DNA of 64,000 bases from contig CM077643.1 in the NCBI GenBank assembly GCA_039707465.1, positions 242,876,167-242,940,166 on the forward strand, written 5' to 3'. The stretch comes from Rhabdophis nuchalis. Lineage: Eukaryota; Chordata; Lepidosauria; Squamata; Natricidae. The notes under the pieces are model-generated. The model searched no databases and was not told where the DNA came from. It saw only the letters and a list, made by a program, of their open reading frames with translations. Position 1 is the stretch's first letter; the number at the start of each line of letters is the position of its first letter. Positions 10,660 through 22,500 of this stretch are shown here, one piece after another. A program made the position numbers and the translations under genes.

Positions 10660-12145
10660 TAGTCTCTAAACCTATAAAATTCTCTACCCATTCCTTGAAT
10701 GGATGATGTTTATCAAAGCATTTAAAAGATGGTTGATTAAGAAATGGCAAAGAAGAATCAGAAGTAAGAATGTGATATTATGCTTTGGAATACATCCAAA
10801 GCTTGGAATGAGACTGCTGGGTTCACCATGGTAAGATCCAACCTGCAATCTACTGCAGGCATACAGTGCTTCAGTTAAAAAAATATAATTCTGTGTTGAT
10901 TGGTTTTCCTTTCCATTATAATGTATGAACACATTCATTAAACATATGCTGTGAATTAGTTTTCCTAGCTGTTACTCACATCAGTGACTGCTTATGGCGG
11001 GCTCAGCAAACAAAAGCATAATTATGACATCACAATGCTGATAACATAGTTAAACACCTGAAGATTACAGAGCTCAGGGAAGAAATAACAACAGAACTGT
11101 TGATTTTGGTGGCAGGCTGTTGTCATTGTGTAGTCTAAGCAAAGCCTCTCTCATATCAACCATGACTGGCAATAAAACTAATCCATTCCAGGAGAGTGAA
11201 ATGTTAAAAGAATTTCTCAGCATTTCTGAAATAAAGACATCATGCGAGATTTAACTCACTAGAAATATGATCAGTTATGACTCCCATCATCTGAGCATAA
11301 TAGTCACACAATGTAGCTAGAATGAGAATTCTTTTATAGAAAATCATAATGGATCCCGAGAACGTTTCGTTTCTTAAGTTGCAGAATAGTAATCAGCAGG
11401 GTGAATTTTGGACACTATTTTATTTCTTTAAACGATGCTTCTTGCTGAGGCAATCTATACAGAGAACTGAATAATTTTACACTGTGTGATTACCCAGGAA
11501 TTACTCTAGGATTTTTTTTTTTTAATAAGAAGTCCACTTTTATGCTAAAGCTCTATATACAATGATCTTCTAGTTGACTAAGTGATATCTTCAAGTTGGG
11601 ATGTTAAACAATGTGCATTGCGCAATCACACTTTAGCAGTATATGCATTTAAGCATACATTCGAATATGTATCCTACACACATACTTAACTGAAGTACCT
11701 GTTAAAATAAGCACCTGCAGAACATTTACTATGGGAAAGTTAATTGTCATTCATGTAATTGTTAAAAGGATGCAACCTTGCTTTACCTTTTTTGGATTGG
11801 TTTTGGGGAGGAAAACCATAATAAACATGCATGGCATTGTTCTCATGAAGTATCATTATTAAAGCTAATAAACACTAGTTGATACAGGATGTAGTCAGGT
11901 TTTCCCATAAACCATTTTTGAGAATCAAGTAAAAATGGCCTTCAGATCTATGAGGGCAGCATACGGTTTTCCTTTTGGATGGAAAGCATATTTCTTGGCT
12001 TGGCACTAAAGAATTAGACAGCGATCTGAAGATGATCTAAATTAGCTTGTTCAGGCCGAAGGACATTGTCTTCTGTCATTCAAGTACATCAGTTTAATAT
12101 GGAGTTGTTTAACATGTAAGTATTTATATTGCTCAGCAAATTGGC
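10660..12145. other. Intergenic, no gene seen
   Basis: About 1.5 kb of AT-rich sequence with no recognised gene, RNA or bounded repeat. Confidence 0.5.
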
Positions 12146-12151
12146 CAAGAC

Positions 12152-12515
12152 TGTTAAAATATTCATGACTGGGAGAGACATGGGAACAAGGTCAGCCAAT
12201 GAATAGGCATAGCAACTAAGACAGCCAACGGGAACTTAAACAGATCTGAGTCTGTGCGGAGAATTGAAAGAGAAACTTAAGCAGTCTGCTGCTCTGAGAA
12301 ATAAGAAAGTCTGTCTGGGCATGTCTGCTAATATGAAACTAATTGCTTGTGTTTGCCTGTAACTCTCCTGCCTTGTATTTACTTGGAATAACCACCTGTT
12401 GGTATTGTGCATTTATTCATCTATTCTTATGTATATAAAGAAGTTAATGAATCCAGCTGAATCAATTATCTGTGTGTGCTTTCTGGATTTGATTTTTCTG
12501 CAACAAACTCTGACA
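12152..12515 (+). mobile_element. Candidate solo LTR
   Basis: The 364-bp segment starts TGTT and ends CTGACA, so it has TG...CA termini. A TATATAAAG box lies near 12433 in its second half. The flanks AAGAC (12147-12151) and GAGAC (12516-12520) match at four of five bases, as an old 5-bp target-site duplication would. No internal retroelement sequence adjoins it. The parent family is not recognised. Confidence 0.45.
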
Positions 12516-12869
12516 GAGACCTTCTTGGATTATTTTATAAACTTTTTTAAATAAAATGAATTATAGACTGATTTTATCTTTGGTAACCCCATCCACTTCA
12601 GTCTGAAGTGGCATTTATTTATTTTTTAATTTTATTTTTTTATTAAACCTTAACTGCAACTCTCCAACAGTTGTAACTCCCCAAAAGTTCTCCTTCTTGG
12701 ACTTTAAATCCCATAATTTCCAATCATGCTGTCTGAGAATTATAGGAATTCAGTTTAATACGTTTGAGGTTCTTCAGGTGCAAAGGTTGTTTTAAATTTA
12801 CCAAGCACACACAGGCTGGTAAGATGATGCAAGATGCTATGACAATAAAAACACTAAATGAGATTTTTG

Positions 12870-13145
12870 AAAAATTGAATCAGAAAATAGTAGCCACAGT
12901 ATCAACAGTGTCTGTTCCAGCAAATTACGAGGTCATTGGAATTCTATGTGTAGATGAGGGCATCTAAGAAGTAACATGTGCATTGCCTGGGGCTTCTGGG
13001 TCAACAAATTAGCCAGTGACATCAGACTGCTGGGAACTATTGGAACATTCTTATCATCCCAACAGCCTCTGAATGTAACACTATTTTTTCCCCTAGCCAT
13101 GAAGATTTTTATATAAATGCAACTAAGGCTGCAGCACAAAGCCAG
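12870..13145 (+). repeat. Unclassified ~275-bp repeat, copy 1
   Basis: The segment begins near AAAATAGTAGCCACA and ends just after a TATATAAATGCA box. A diverged second copy lies in the same orientation at 14895-15185. I do not recognise the family. A TATA-like box near the 3' end could fit an LTR or an internal promoter. Confidence 0.55.
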
Positions 13146-13164
13146 TGGTACAAGTCACTTCCAG

Positions 13165-14040
13165 ACTGTTTTCCTCTCCTTCATTAACCAATAGGCTTGC
13201 TTCGGTGTTGTTTTATGCGAACAGTGAAATCATATTTTCTGTGTCTTTATTAGGTCTCAAAAAATGTCTTAGGGGCCTTGTCTCTTTCTTTATGGAAAAT
13301 GAGCCTGACTTTAATCAAAAGAAAACAAAAATAATCATCTTTCTAAGCATCATTATTATTTGTAGATGAAAGGTAGCATTAGCATCAACTGGGTCAAAGT
13401 CTTTAAATATCTTGGGGTCTCTTTTTATGCCTCTACATCCTGGAAATAACAGATAAAGACAGTGCTCACAAAGGCTCAATGGCTTTCAAATGCTGTCTTG
13501 CATTTTGTGATTCAGAATGGCAATAAAGACATTTTGGCAGCTATTAAGATATGTAGGACAAAGGTTCTAAGCTACCTAATCTCTAACACTCTCTTTGAAA
13601 CTGTTGAATCAAAATTTCTAAGAAATTTGCAAGATATATCCTGCTGCTTTTCTATGTTAGACACCAGAGGGATTTCAATTCAGATGTACAGGTTGCCTTG
13701 TTACCTAAAATACTGGCTTAAATTTTGTGACATTTTTTATCTCCCTGATTTTTTATGGTACCTTTATGATTAAAGGGAATAAATTTAGACAGAAGACTAG
13801 CTTCTTTAGGGTCACTTCCTTGTGTGGAGCTGATACAGCCTTTAAAAAAAAAATCTCCTGAAAGACCTAAGACATGGTCTTACCACTTCAGCTTACTCAG
13901 TAAAACCTTCTCAGTTGCTCCTTATCTTGCCAATATCTTATGCCTAAAACACTGAGGAACCTTCATCCTGGCTAGATAATATGCTGCCATTAGCACAATC
14001 AGAAGGTAGATTCAGCAGTTCCTCAATGCCAGATTATCTT
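13165..14040 (+). mobile_element. Degenerate LINE reverse-transcriptase fragment
   Basis: Broken + strand frames read like the C-terminal half of a non-LTR reverse transcriptase: VLFYANSE where a YADD-type catalytic motif is expected, GLKKCLRGLVSF, FKYLGVSFYAS, and then KAQWLSNAVLHF and CRTKVLSYLIS. The catalytic Asp pair is replaced and several stops interrupt the frame, so the copy is dead. It lies between the two copies of the unclassified 275-bp repeat. Confidence 0.65.
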
Positions 14041-14320
14041 TATCTATGTCCAATAGTGAAATTTGAATCTGTTGACTATATACTTCTGTTGTATTATTTA
14101 TTTATCTTGGGCTGGGGACTTAATTAAGCCACTTTTATCTAAATACTGCAGTAAATTAATGATAAAGACTGTTGTCTTCTTGCTCACACATATTTCTAGT
14201 TGCAAAAGTTTGCCCAAATGTAATCCATTGAAAGATTGTTTAGATTGGCACAATAACTCATTGCATTTATCTTGTTTATCTATTTTATGCAGCACCATAA
14301 CAAATAGTATTCCAATATAT

Positions 14321-14411
14321 CAGGGGTCTCCAACTTTTACAACTTTAAGTCTGAAAGATTCTGGGAGCTGAAGTCCTTCAGACTTAAAGTTGCAAAGGTT
14401 AGAGACCCCTG
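14321..14411. mobile_element. Palindromic hAT-type MITE, 91 bp
   Basis: The ends are CAGGGGTCTCCAACTTT and the complement of CAGGGGTCTCTAACC, with partly paired arms around a short centre. An exact 8-bp duplication CAATATAT flanks it (14313-14320 and 14412-14419). It is a diverged relative of the elements at 5773 and 27013. Confidence 0.85.
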
Positions 14412-14894
14412 CAATATATCACTGACTGTTATATATGAAGTATAATGCATACCAATGATTTTGGAGACTTCTGACTATTAATATGTTTCATTCCGTCTAC
14501 ATTTATCTAGCTATCTGCCAGATGAGGACACAATTATTATCTAACTATATTTTTACCTGCTCATTTTCAACTATATGGTCCCACCAATTTTCCTTTACTG
14601 GTATGTTCTAATTTTTACAGATATTCTTTTTCCATTCTAGCCTTGTTGCATTAGTTTGAATAGCTTGGTCTTGCACAGTCAAACTCAACCCTTCAGTTTC
14701 TTTTTTTTAATCTTACCATAGTAAGCCACTGTCAAGCTTTATCTTTATACACTTTCCACTCGACCTTTAGCAGAAATTGACACGTAATTATTTTTATGAC
14801 AGCAGTCTGTTCTTGTTTTTATTACATTCTTTTGATATTCATTTTTTGCTTCCTGTACCTTTAGTAAGTTCCATCAAAAATACTAAAAAATGGA

Positions 14895-15185
14895 CTCATA
14901 AAATAGTAGCCACAATATCAACAATGTCCGTTCCATTGTACTACAAAGGTCACTGGAATTCTACATGTGGGTGAGGGCATCTAGGAAGTAATATGTGCAT
15001 TGCCTGGAACTTCTGAATCAACAAATTAGCCAGTCACATCAAAGAGGAGTGCTGGGAGCAAGGGGAAAATCTTATCGTACCATCAGCCTCTGAGTGTAGC
15101 ACTACTTGTTTTTCCTAGCCATGAGGTGTTTTATATAAATGCAGCTGGGGCATCAGCAGGCATATTGTGAGCCTTCATCAATTAT
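14895..15185 (+). repeat. Unclassified ~275-bp repeat, copy 2
   Basis: Same orientation and order of motifs as the copy at 12870-13145, including TGAGGGCATCTAGGAAGTAA, GCCTGGAACTTCTGAATCAAC and TTTATATAAATGCAGC. The substitutions and small indels suggest an old duplication or two independent insertions of one family. Confidence 0.55.
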
Positions 15186-15310
15186 GTAAGACACATATTG
15201 TCAGTGGAAAGGTCTTAGGGGACTGCCCTAGACCCTCCACACACTAAAATGATGGGTAAATTTGACATGAGATTAGAAGTACAGCAGCCAACTTTAAAAT
15301 AACTAAACCA

Positions 15311-15470
15311 GGTGCGTCCAATCTGCAGCCCATGGGCCACATGCATCCCTAGACAGCTAGTAATACAGTCCCACAAATATTTTAAAAGGAAGTTTGTTAT
15401 ATATATTAACTGCATTATATATTTTAGATGCAGCCCAAGCGAATTCCTCTTCATTCAACCTTTGGCCCAA
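15311..15470. mobile_element. Probable hAT-type MITE, degenerate
   Basis: The left side reads CAGGTGCGTCCAATCTGCAG followed by GCCCATGGGCC. The right side carries CAAGCTAAAGATTTGACA. Both resemble the ends of common reptile hAT-type short elements of the GTCCAA/TTTGACA class. I find no convincing 8-bp duplication, so the boundaries are approximate. Confidence 0.4.
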
Positions 15471-15489
15471 GCAAGCTAAAGATTTGACA

Positions 15490-16880
15490 AACATGAACTA
15501 TGTTCATGGATAGGAGAATGCAGGAAGCATAAATTACAGGATGGTAAATAGAAGCTGAACACTATCAAAGTCATGCTGGCCATACCAATCAAATCCAAAC
15601 ATTTTGCCACTAGGACATTCTTGTGAAGTTTCAAAAGGAAAAAAAAACTGTACATCCAGCGTTTTCTCAAGGTCATAGTATTACAGAAGCAATAAACAAG
15701 ATATGATGGTAAGCCATTGTGACCTATGGTAAAGTAGGAGGTCTATTAGCAGAAGGACTAGAGTATCTATACACTGGCAGATGGCTTTTCTTAGCACCTG
15801 AACTCTTTTTTCTACCTACAGTAACTCCAATTATTTATTCAATTATTTCAATTAAACAATTGAATAACTGTATGGGTGACATGATGTAAATAAAGCATCA
15901 ACCTCTAGCATTAACTTTGTCTCTACCAAGGCTTCTAGGGATGATACAGACTGCTTGTATTTTATATTTTTATTTTACAATATAAAAATGATGGATGAAT
16001 ACAACTCAACACTTTGGAAGTGTGCTCACCTGCCCATAAAAATGACAAATAAGTAAAATGTATCCTTAGTTAGACTTACTTCTATGTATTACATTTACTA
16101 GTAAGGAAAGTTATTATGAATTTATTGGAAATTTACTGGAAAGGAAACCAACTCTGAATCGCAGGCAATTTCCTTCCCCTCCAAAACTGGAAGGATATGA
16201 ACTTCGTTTCTGGTTTCTGAAGGCAACGGACTTGCTTCGTGCTCTGTCCGCTGCTTGCTGTACCGGTGGGCTCCTTCGGAAGCACAGAAGACCCCAGGGG
16301 GGCCTTCTGCTGTAGGGGCGGCTCACTGGGAGCCCCAGCCTGGCGGCGGCTGGTGGGCTGCCCCCAGTCTCACCCTAGGAGCTGACGAGCAAAAAGGGGG
16401 GGGAAACTTTGCCTCTTCGCCGGATGGATAGACAGCAAAAGTGCATCTATCACATTTCCAGCAATTCTAAAATGACCATTTGTTTTAAAGGAAGACTGCA
16501 GTGTTGGGGAAAACCCATTCTAGTAAATTCAGAGGCTGCTCTCTTATATGGTAATATTTGATACCATCTCTAAAATAGTACTTGATTCTTAAAGATAACA
16601 TATGGAAGACAATAAGATGTTTTTGTAAAAAAAAGGGGGGCACTATATCTTATGCTACATTGATATTAATAGCCACATTTTAAATATCTTAGTTATCAGA
16701 TTTTAATAAGCAAATTTTCTTTTCTACAAGCGAAGGAGTTAGCACAGCAGTCAAAGCACCCCAAAGTCCTCCCAATAACTCCAGTACATCTGGAAATAAC
16801 AAGTTTCCTGATCTTATACAGGAGTTTCCTTAACACTACAATCATTAACATACTGGTATTTATATTTATTAAAGTGACCA
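15490..16880. other. Intergenic, GC-rich patch at about 16200-16400
   Basis: Mostly AT-rich and unrecognised. A GC-rich island of about 200 bp at 16200-16400 stands out from its surroundings and probably belongs to an inserted repeat. I see no coding features in it. Confidence 0.45.
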
Positions 16881-16883
16881 TAG

Positions 16884-17253
16884 GCAGTCTTCATATTACA
16901 TCCAAAATTCCTGTTGCTATGCAAGTTAAGTGTTTTGCCCCATTTTAAATTTTTTGCCATGGGGTAAGTGAATCACTGCAGTTGTTAAGTGAATCATGCT
17001 GTCATTAAGTTTCCCCCATTGACTTTGCTTGTCAGAAGCTGACAAGGAAGATTACAAATGGTGATCAGATGATCCTGGGACTGTGCAACTGTCATAAATA
17101 CATGCCAGTTACCAAGTACCTGAATTTTGGTCCCATGACCATGGGGATGCTGCAACAGTTGTTAAGTGTGAAAACTAGTCATCAGTCACTTTTTTAGTAT
17201 AATGGTATCTTCAGCCACTAAATGAATAGTTGTAAATCAAGAACTACCTGTAG
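16884..17253 (-). mobile_element. Terminal-inverted-repeat element copy
   Basis: It contains the same ordered motifs as the copy at 1755-2110 in reverse orientation (TAAGTGAATCA repeats, then ATGACCATGGGGATGCTGC), and its high-coordinate end reads AAATCAAGAACTACCTG. The other end is diverged. Confidence 0.6.
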
Positions 17254-17958
17254 TGCTTCCCAGAATGGGATGAAGACTATATACTCAAATTTCTTTAGCA
17301 TAAGGTAAATACCCTACAGTTAGTTGAATAAATCCTTTCAAAATGTGTATTCTATAAAATTTTCTTGGCTAACTTTTTCTAGATCCAGGTGTAGTATAAA
17401 GTAATTTCAAGCATCATATTTTGATACGGAGATGCTAAAAAATGTGGCTGGATAGTCCTTTTAATTAGATGTGTATATCCTTCCTTTCATTCTGTAACTC
17501 GTGGCAATGTACTTAACACTCCCTCCAACCAAACCTGTGAGATGGGTTGAGATCAAAGTGCATGACTGTCCTAAAGTTAGCTTTAGGTGAGCTTCCATAG
17601 GTGAGGGTGTACTAGAACTGAGATATATCCTTGTTCCTAGTCCAACACACCACATTTGGACCATACTTGAGCTGTACTTTTAGTAAGAAAATATGCAACT
17701 CAGAGTAAAGCCAGCTGCAAGGATAGGGCCAAATGATATTCAGCTAGGAAGTTAATCAACTAATTTGTGAGCATCTTCTGAACCCATCATTCAAAACTAA
17801 TGTTTCTCAACCTCAGCAACTTTTAAGATGAGAACTTCAACTCCCAGAATTCCTTAGCCTGCAAGATCACAGCAACTGGTCTAAACTGCCTTGGCCCAGC
17901 TGACAGTGAAGTTGCCCTTTCCTCACTTTTATTGCCAGAATTAACATTGGAAATACGT

Positions 17959-18047
17959 CCCAAAGGTACTTTTTTTTCAAGAGGCAAATGAATTTTCTGG
18001 TTGTGGACCAGAAAGTCCAGTTGCCTCTTGAAAAAAGCACCTTTGGG
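17959..18047. repeat. Inverted repeat with ~41-bp arms
   Basis: Left arm 17959-18000 begins CCCAAAGGTACTTTTTTTC. Right arm 18007-18047 ends GAAAAAAGCACCTTTGGG. The arms pair with few mismatches around a six-base loop. A related single arm occurs at about 38170-38235 (AAAAAAGCACCTTTGAGAC, then GAGAATCTCCA), so this is an interspersed family whose class I cannot name. Confidence 0.6.
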
Positions 18048-18129
18048 ATAACCATGACCTAGATGACTGAGAATCTCCAGACAATTAGAAAGAAGCCACA
18101 ACGGTTCCTTCAATAAACCTTTCCTACAC

Positions 18130-18765
18130 ACAACAATCTGAATATTAAAATCAACCTAATCCAACCAAAAGCCCTCCAGTAATGTTCCTGGCTGGTATCT
18201 CCAACAACTCTTTAAGTGGGAGTAGAAATTTGAATATGCCTAAAGAAGAATAGATTGCAAACAACTGACCAACACCCACAAGCATTTACCCAGGTCCATG
18301 TGTGGTACCTGAAGAATGCATTGAGTGCCAGAAGGATCTGGAAAGAGCAGAAAGAACCCATGTTTCAATCAAAATAAATAAAGCTTATCTGACAGTAAAA
18401 ACTGGCTGAGCTGGCATTGTTTTCTGCTCGGCTGGCAATCACGCTTAGCCAGTGCACTCAAGTTGTATTTTATTGTTGATTTTTTGGCCCAACTTTGTGC
18501 TGCCTTAAGTTCTTTCTTTAAAAAGAACAGCGAGGTGTAAGCATTCTCGATAAATAATTTTTACCAAGGGTGTTTCTCGAAAAACAGCCCTGTGCTGTTG
18601 TAGCAAAAAGAAAAGAAAAGAAATTAAACAAAGAGCGAGCTTAAAGACCAACAAATTTATTAGGGCATCCCTCTTTGGTAAAGTTTCACTTCACCAGTTG
18701 CGACCCAATGGAAAATTCCTTACCATTCTGTAAAACCTGACTTTTTGTCGTCTTTTTTTTAAACT
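18130..18765. other. Upstream flank of the CTNNA1 CpG island
   Basis: No gene seen. AT-rich sequence changes to GC-rich sequence at about 18,770. Confidence 0.5.
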
Positions 18766-18769
18766 AAGA

Positions 18770-20330
18770 GCGCGCTTGAAACCAACTCTTTCCGAAGTCT
18801 GGAAGCCTTCCAAGGAAAGGAAGACTTACTCTTTCCGCAAAATGCCTTTCCCGTAGTCGTGACGTCGCTTGCACCGGATTTCGTGCCTCTTTTTTTTTTT
18901 CTCTCCTCCCCACAAAAGAGGTGCAGGCGCTCCCAGTCCGTATATGGAAAAGGAGGAACACACACACACTTCCCTCCCGTCATGCCCATAAAAAGGTGTG
19001 TTAAAAGTTGGGACTCTTCGGAAGAGGGCTTCCCTTGTCTGGCCGCGGCGAGCGCCAGCTCGGTCTGAAACTCTCACCTGAAACTCTCTCGCCCTGATTC
19101 ACCCACTTCCTCCACGCCTCCCTCCTCCCCTCCCTCCCCCCGCCCGTCCGCTCTCGCGCTCGCTCGCTCTCTGCCTGTGCCTGCTGCCGTTCCGAGGCGG
19201 GCGGTGCTCGGAACAGCCGCCCGTTGTTGGAAAGGGCCGGGAAGCAACGCGGCCGAGGGCGGTGCTGGGACGAGCCGGCCAGGAGCAGAGGGCGGTGCCG
19301 AGAAGAGCCGGGGCTAAGCGGCAGGGGGAGGTGCCCGGAAGAGTCCCGTTTCCTCCTCGTCTCCCGTGTTGGACTTTCGGGGCTGAGTTTGGGACGGGGC
19401 GCGGCGGAGGCGGCGGCAGCAGCAGCAGTAGCACCGACACCAGCCAGGCCCGGGCTCAAGCGAGGCGGCCGCACCTTTAAACCGACCGCTGCGAGAGACA
19501 AAGCGCGGGGCCTGTTGGAGGCGGGAGGGGGAGGAGAAAGTCATCGCCGTCGCCACAGCGGAGGGGGGGAAAAACAACAGCCGCCGCAGGTAAACTTTCG
19601 AGGTGGTGGTGGTGGTGGTTGGAGATGTGGCGTTGGCGCGTCGCTTTGTCCGCTTGGGCCTTCCGAGTTGGAAAGTTTTAGAAGTGGCTGCCCTCAAAAC
19701 GGCAGCGGGACGGAGGGCGGCCTGGGCTCCCTTCTCCGACTTCTCTTCCCTTCCCCATAAAAGCTAGGCAGAGGGAGAGGGTGAAAGAGACCCGGAACTG
19801 CTCGGAGTGGGGACTACTCTTACTTCTAGTTCCCTTCGCCTCCTGCGCCAACGGCCTCCCTCCCCCCTCCTTTCATCCCCCCTCCCTTCATTCCCCCCCC
19901 CCCCGGGGCGGTGTCCCCATTCCAGTTCTCTCTCGAAGGGAGGAAAGGCAGGCGGAGCAAGGAAGTCGGCTTTTCTTTTCCCCAAAGTTTCAGGAGGCTC
20001 CGTGACTTGAGAGCCTGCCGTGGAAAGAAGTTTCTCGCGGGTTTCATTGCTGTCAGTGGGGTCGTATCTCCCTCCCCCGCCCCGTCCCACAACTTGAGGT
20101 GTTTTTGCTGTGACATGCAATGGACCTTTTCTCCCATAAGGAAACAGGACGCGAGTTTTAAGGGAAAAAATGGGGAGGGGGAGGAGGACGAGGGTGGAGA
20201 AAGGCTCCCTTTTTCCCGTCATCCGTCGGCGTGAGAAGTTGCTGGCAGCTGAAGATAGGAAGTCCTGCGTTGCCTCGTTCCCCAATGGATGTAAAAAAGC
20301 TCTTTTGTAGGACTTTGGAAAACGGGGGGT
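18770..20330 (+). promoter_or_regulatory. CTNNA1: CpG-island promoter region of CTNNA1
   Basis: About 1.5 kb is strikingly GC and CpG rich (densest at 19,030-19,600), while the flanks are AT rich. It lies 9 kb upstream of the CTNNA1 start codon exon on the same strand, the usual place of a vertebrate housekeeping-type promoter and non-coding first exon. Sites visible on the upstream edge include TGACGTCG at 18860-18867 (CRE-like), CCGTATATGG at 18938-18947 (one mismatch from a serum-response CArG box) and CCATAAAAAGG at 18986-18996. Long ORFs here on both strands are by-products of GC richness. The promoter role is inferred from position and composition. Confidence 0.8.
19100..19589 (+). other. 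CTNNA1: Candidate non-coding exon 1 of CTNNA1 (start approximate)
   Basis: A strong donor pattern CCGCAG|GTAAAC lies at 19587-19595, at the 3' side of the GC-rich core. The next coding exon begins with only two untranslated bases before ATG, so an upstream 5'UTR exon is required, and this is the best candidate. The transcription start is not determined; 19,100 is a rough value. Confidence 0.55.
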
Positions 20331-21439
20331 TAAAAAGCGACAAAAGTGCTAGCTAAGCAGTGATTAGATCCACCGTCATCTAAGCTGCTACAGTATGCGA
20401 TTTATTTATTTAAAAAAAAGATTGTCAGAAGAGAAGCAAGTTTCACAAAACTGCTGTCTTAAATCTTTCTGGCTAAATCCTGTGTTGATATATAAAGGCC
20501 TGCGGAAGACAGCTTATGAAACAATCGCTGTAAATCTTTAGGGATAAATAGTTTTTTTTAAGCTACTGCTTTAAACTATTAGCCTGCCATATTATTTTAA
20601 ATTGGGCTTCTGTTATATATTATTCAAAAATTCCAAGTTTCATAAATCTGTTCTGACAGGTTTCTTTTTAAATTCAAATCTGCTGCTTGAATGGCCAGGA
20701 TAGTTTCTGTTATTTTCCTATAAGCTTCCTTTCCTATAAGTAGCATTAATCATAAACAGATGAATATTTTTACTATGAAAAGTAGCTATAATCTTTTTTT
20801 TTTTGCTGACCTTGAGAACAAGTTGGGTATCTTTTTTGATAAAAAAAAAGTATTAAACTAGCTGGAGTTGAGTGGTGACATGAAACATTCATAGCTTGTA
20901 TTGTGGTATCAATGTTTATTATGGTTCAAATACTAAAAATATTTCAATAATTCTGGTGTATTATTGAATATAGTAAGCACATTTTATATGGATCTTATAA
21001 AATATTTTACATGGGGCTGTTGGCTCAGTAAATTGAAATTTAAAGAATGCAGAAATAGTCATGCACAGTCTGTGTGATAGGAAATCCTGCCACTTCACAA
21101 CTTCTGTATCACTGGAATATTACTTTCAATACAATGTGTTTGTATTGGTGATATTGTGAAAGAGGTTTCCACAATGTCGACTCACAAAAACTGTAAGGAT
21201 GTATCTGAAGACACCAGGAATTGTACTTGATTCAAAGATGATTTTACCTTTGAAGCACAGGAATGCAATTCAGCATAGTTTCTGCAATACCACTAAGATT
21301 ACTCATGTGTTAATAAAATAAGGAATTTACTTTTTGTGTGCATGTATGTGCTTCTGGGATACATCTGTAACTTGGTGTCCAAATATTTTTCACCACCTGT
21401 TGCTTTTCTGTTGTTTTTTTAAATTATTTTGTAGAACTG

Positions 21440-21725
21440 TAAATTAGTACAGTTAGGCAGGACAAGAAGCAATGGGTGGAAACTAATCAAGGAGAGAAGC
21501 AACTTAGAACTAAGGAGAAATTTCCTGACAGTTAGAACAATTAACCTCTGGAACAGCTTGCCTCCAGAAGTTGTGAATGCCCCAACCCTGGAAGTCTTTA
21601 AAAAGATGTTAGATAGCCATTTGTCTGAAATGGTATAAGGTTCCTGCCCACCCAGGGGGTTGGACTAGAAGACCTAACAAGGTCCCTTCCAACTCTGCTA
21701 TTGTATTGTATTGTATTGTATAGTA
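21440..21725 (+). mobile_element. CR1-like LINE 3' end with ATTGT tail
   Basis: A 5'-truncated copy carries the conserved tail (encoding a WKLIKERSNLELRRNFL-like segment), a 3' region GGGGGTTGGACTAGAAGACC and several ATTGT units at the end. The tail repeats are a CR1-group feature. Confidence 0.75.
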
Positions 21726-22078
21726 TTCATTTTTTTCCAGCTCTACATTTTACACAGACATCTATTATGTTACTAGTAGAGACACTGCAATGAAATGCAT
21801 CAGATTTTTGCTTATATAACTTTATTTGTCCTAATATTTCTTCACTCCCTTGGTCATCTCTGATCCTTTTTCCACATGGTGTATATTTAGTATGCTTTTT
21901 TTTCTTTTTAAGAAGCCCCTGTCTCTTTGTTACTAGCAAAGAGAGAAGCCCAACTTTGTACAATTGCTTTTGGAATCCATTTTGGATATGAATGTTTGGC
22001 TAGACTAGACCATAACCAAACTGCCCTTTGCTGCATACATCTGAAAAATAAGAATGGTAAAGGTTCACAATTTGGGCC

Positions 22079-22500
22079 TACCGTATTTTTCGGAGTATAA
22101 GATGCACCTTTTTTCCTCTAAAAAGAGGCTGAAAATCTGGGTGCGTCTTATGCATCGAATACAGCATTTTATGCCTCCTGAAAACCCGCCCCTTCACCAA
22201 AATGGCCACATGCATACCATTATGGAGGCTTCCAGAGAGCTTCTGGGGGCTGGGGAGGGCAGAAATGAGCAAAAAACAGGGCGTTTTTGCCCCCCCCCAC
22301 CCCCAGCAGCACTCTATAAGCCTCCATAAGGCTAGGCATTTTATTTTTTGACCAAAAAATGGGCCGTTTTTCCTCGTTTTGGGGGGCCCCACCCGCCCCA
22401 GGAGCACTCTGCAAGCCTCCCCAAGGCTGTTCATGCCTTGTATTTGAAAAAAAAAAGGCCCATTTTCGTGAAAAACAGGCTGTTTGCCCTACATGATGGC
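22079..22500. mobile_element. MITE-like repeat with GTATTTTTCGGAGTATAAG end
   Basis: The segment starts CCGTATTTTTCGGAGTATAA and continues with AGATGCACC. The same terminus opens the element at 61,119. Inside are two related palindrome-rich blocks with CCCCCC and AAAAAA runs. The right end is not clear. Confidence 0.55.

Noticed and set aside
19001..20285. Several ORFs up to 178 residues on both strands
   Set aside because: High GC and CpG content removes stops; no family similarity is seen and this is the CTNNA1 promoter and 5'UTR area.
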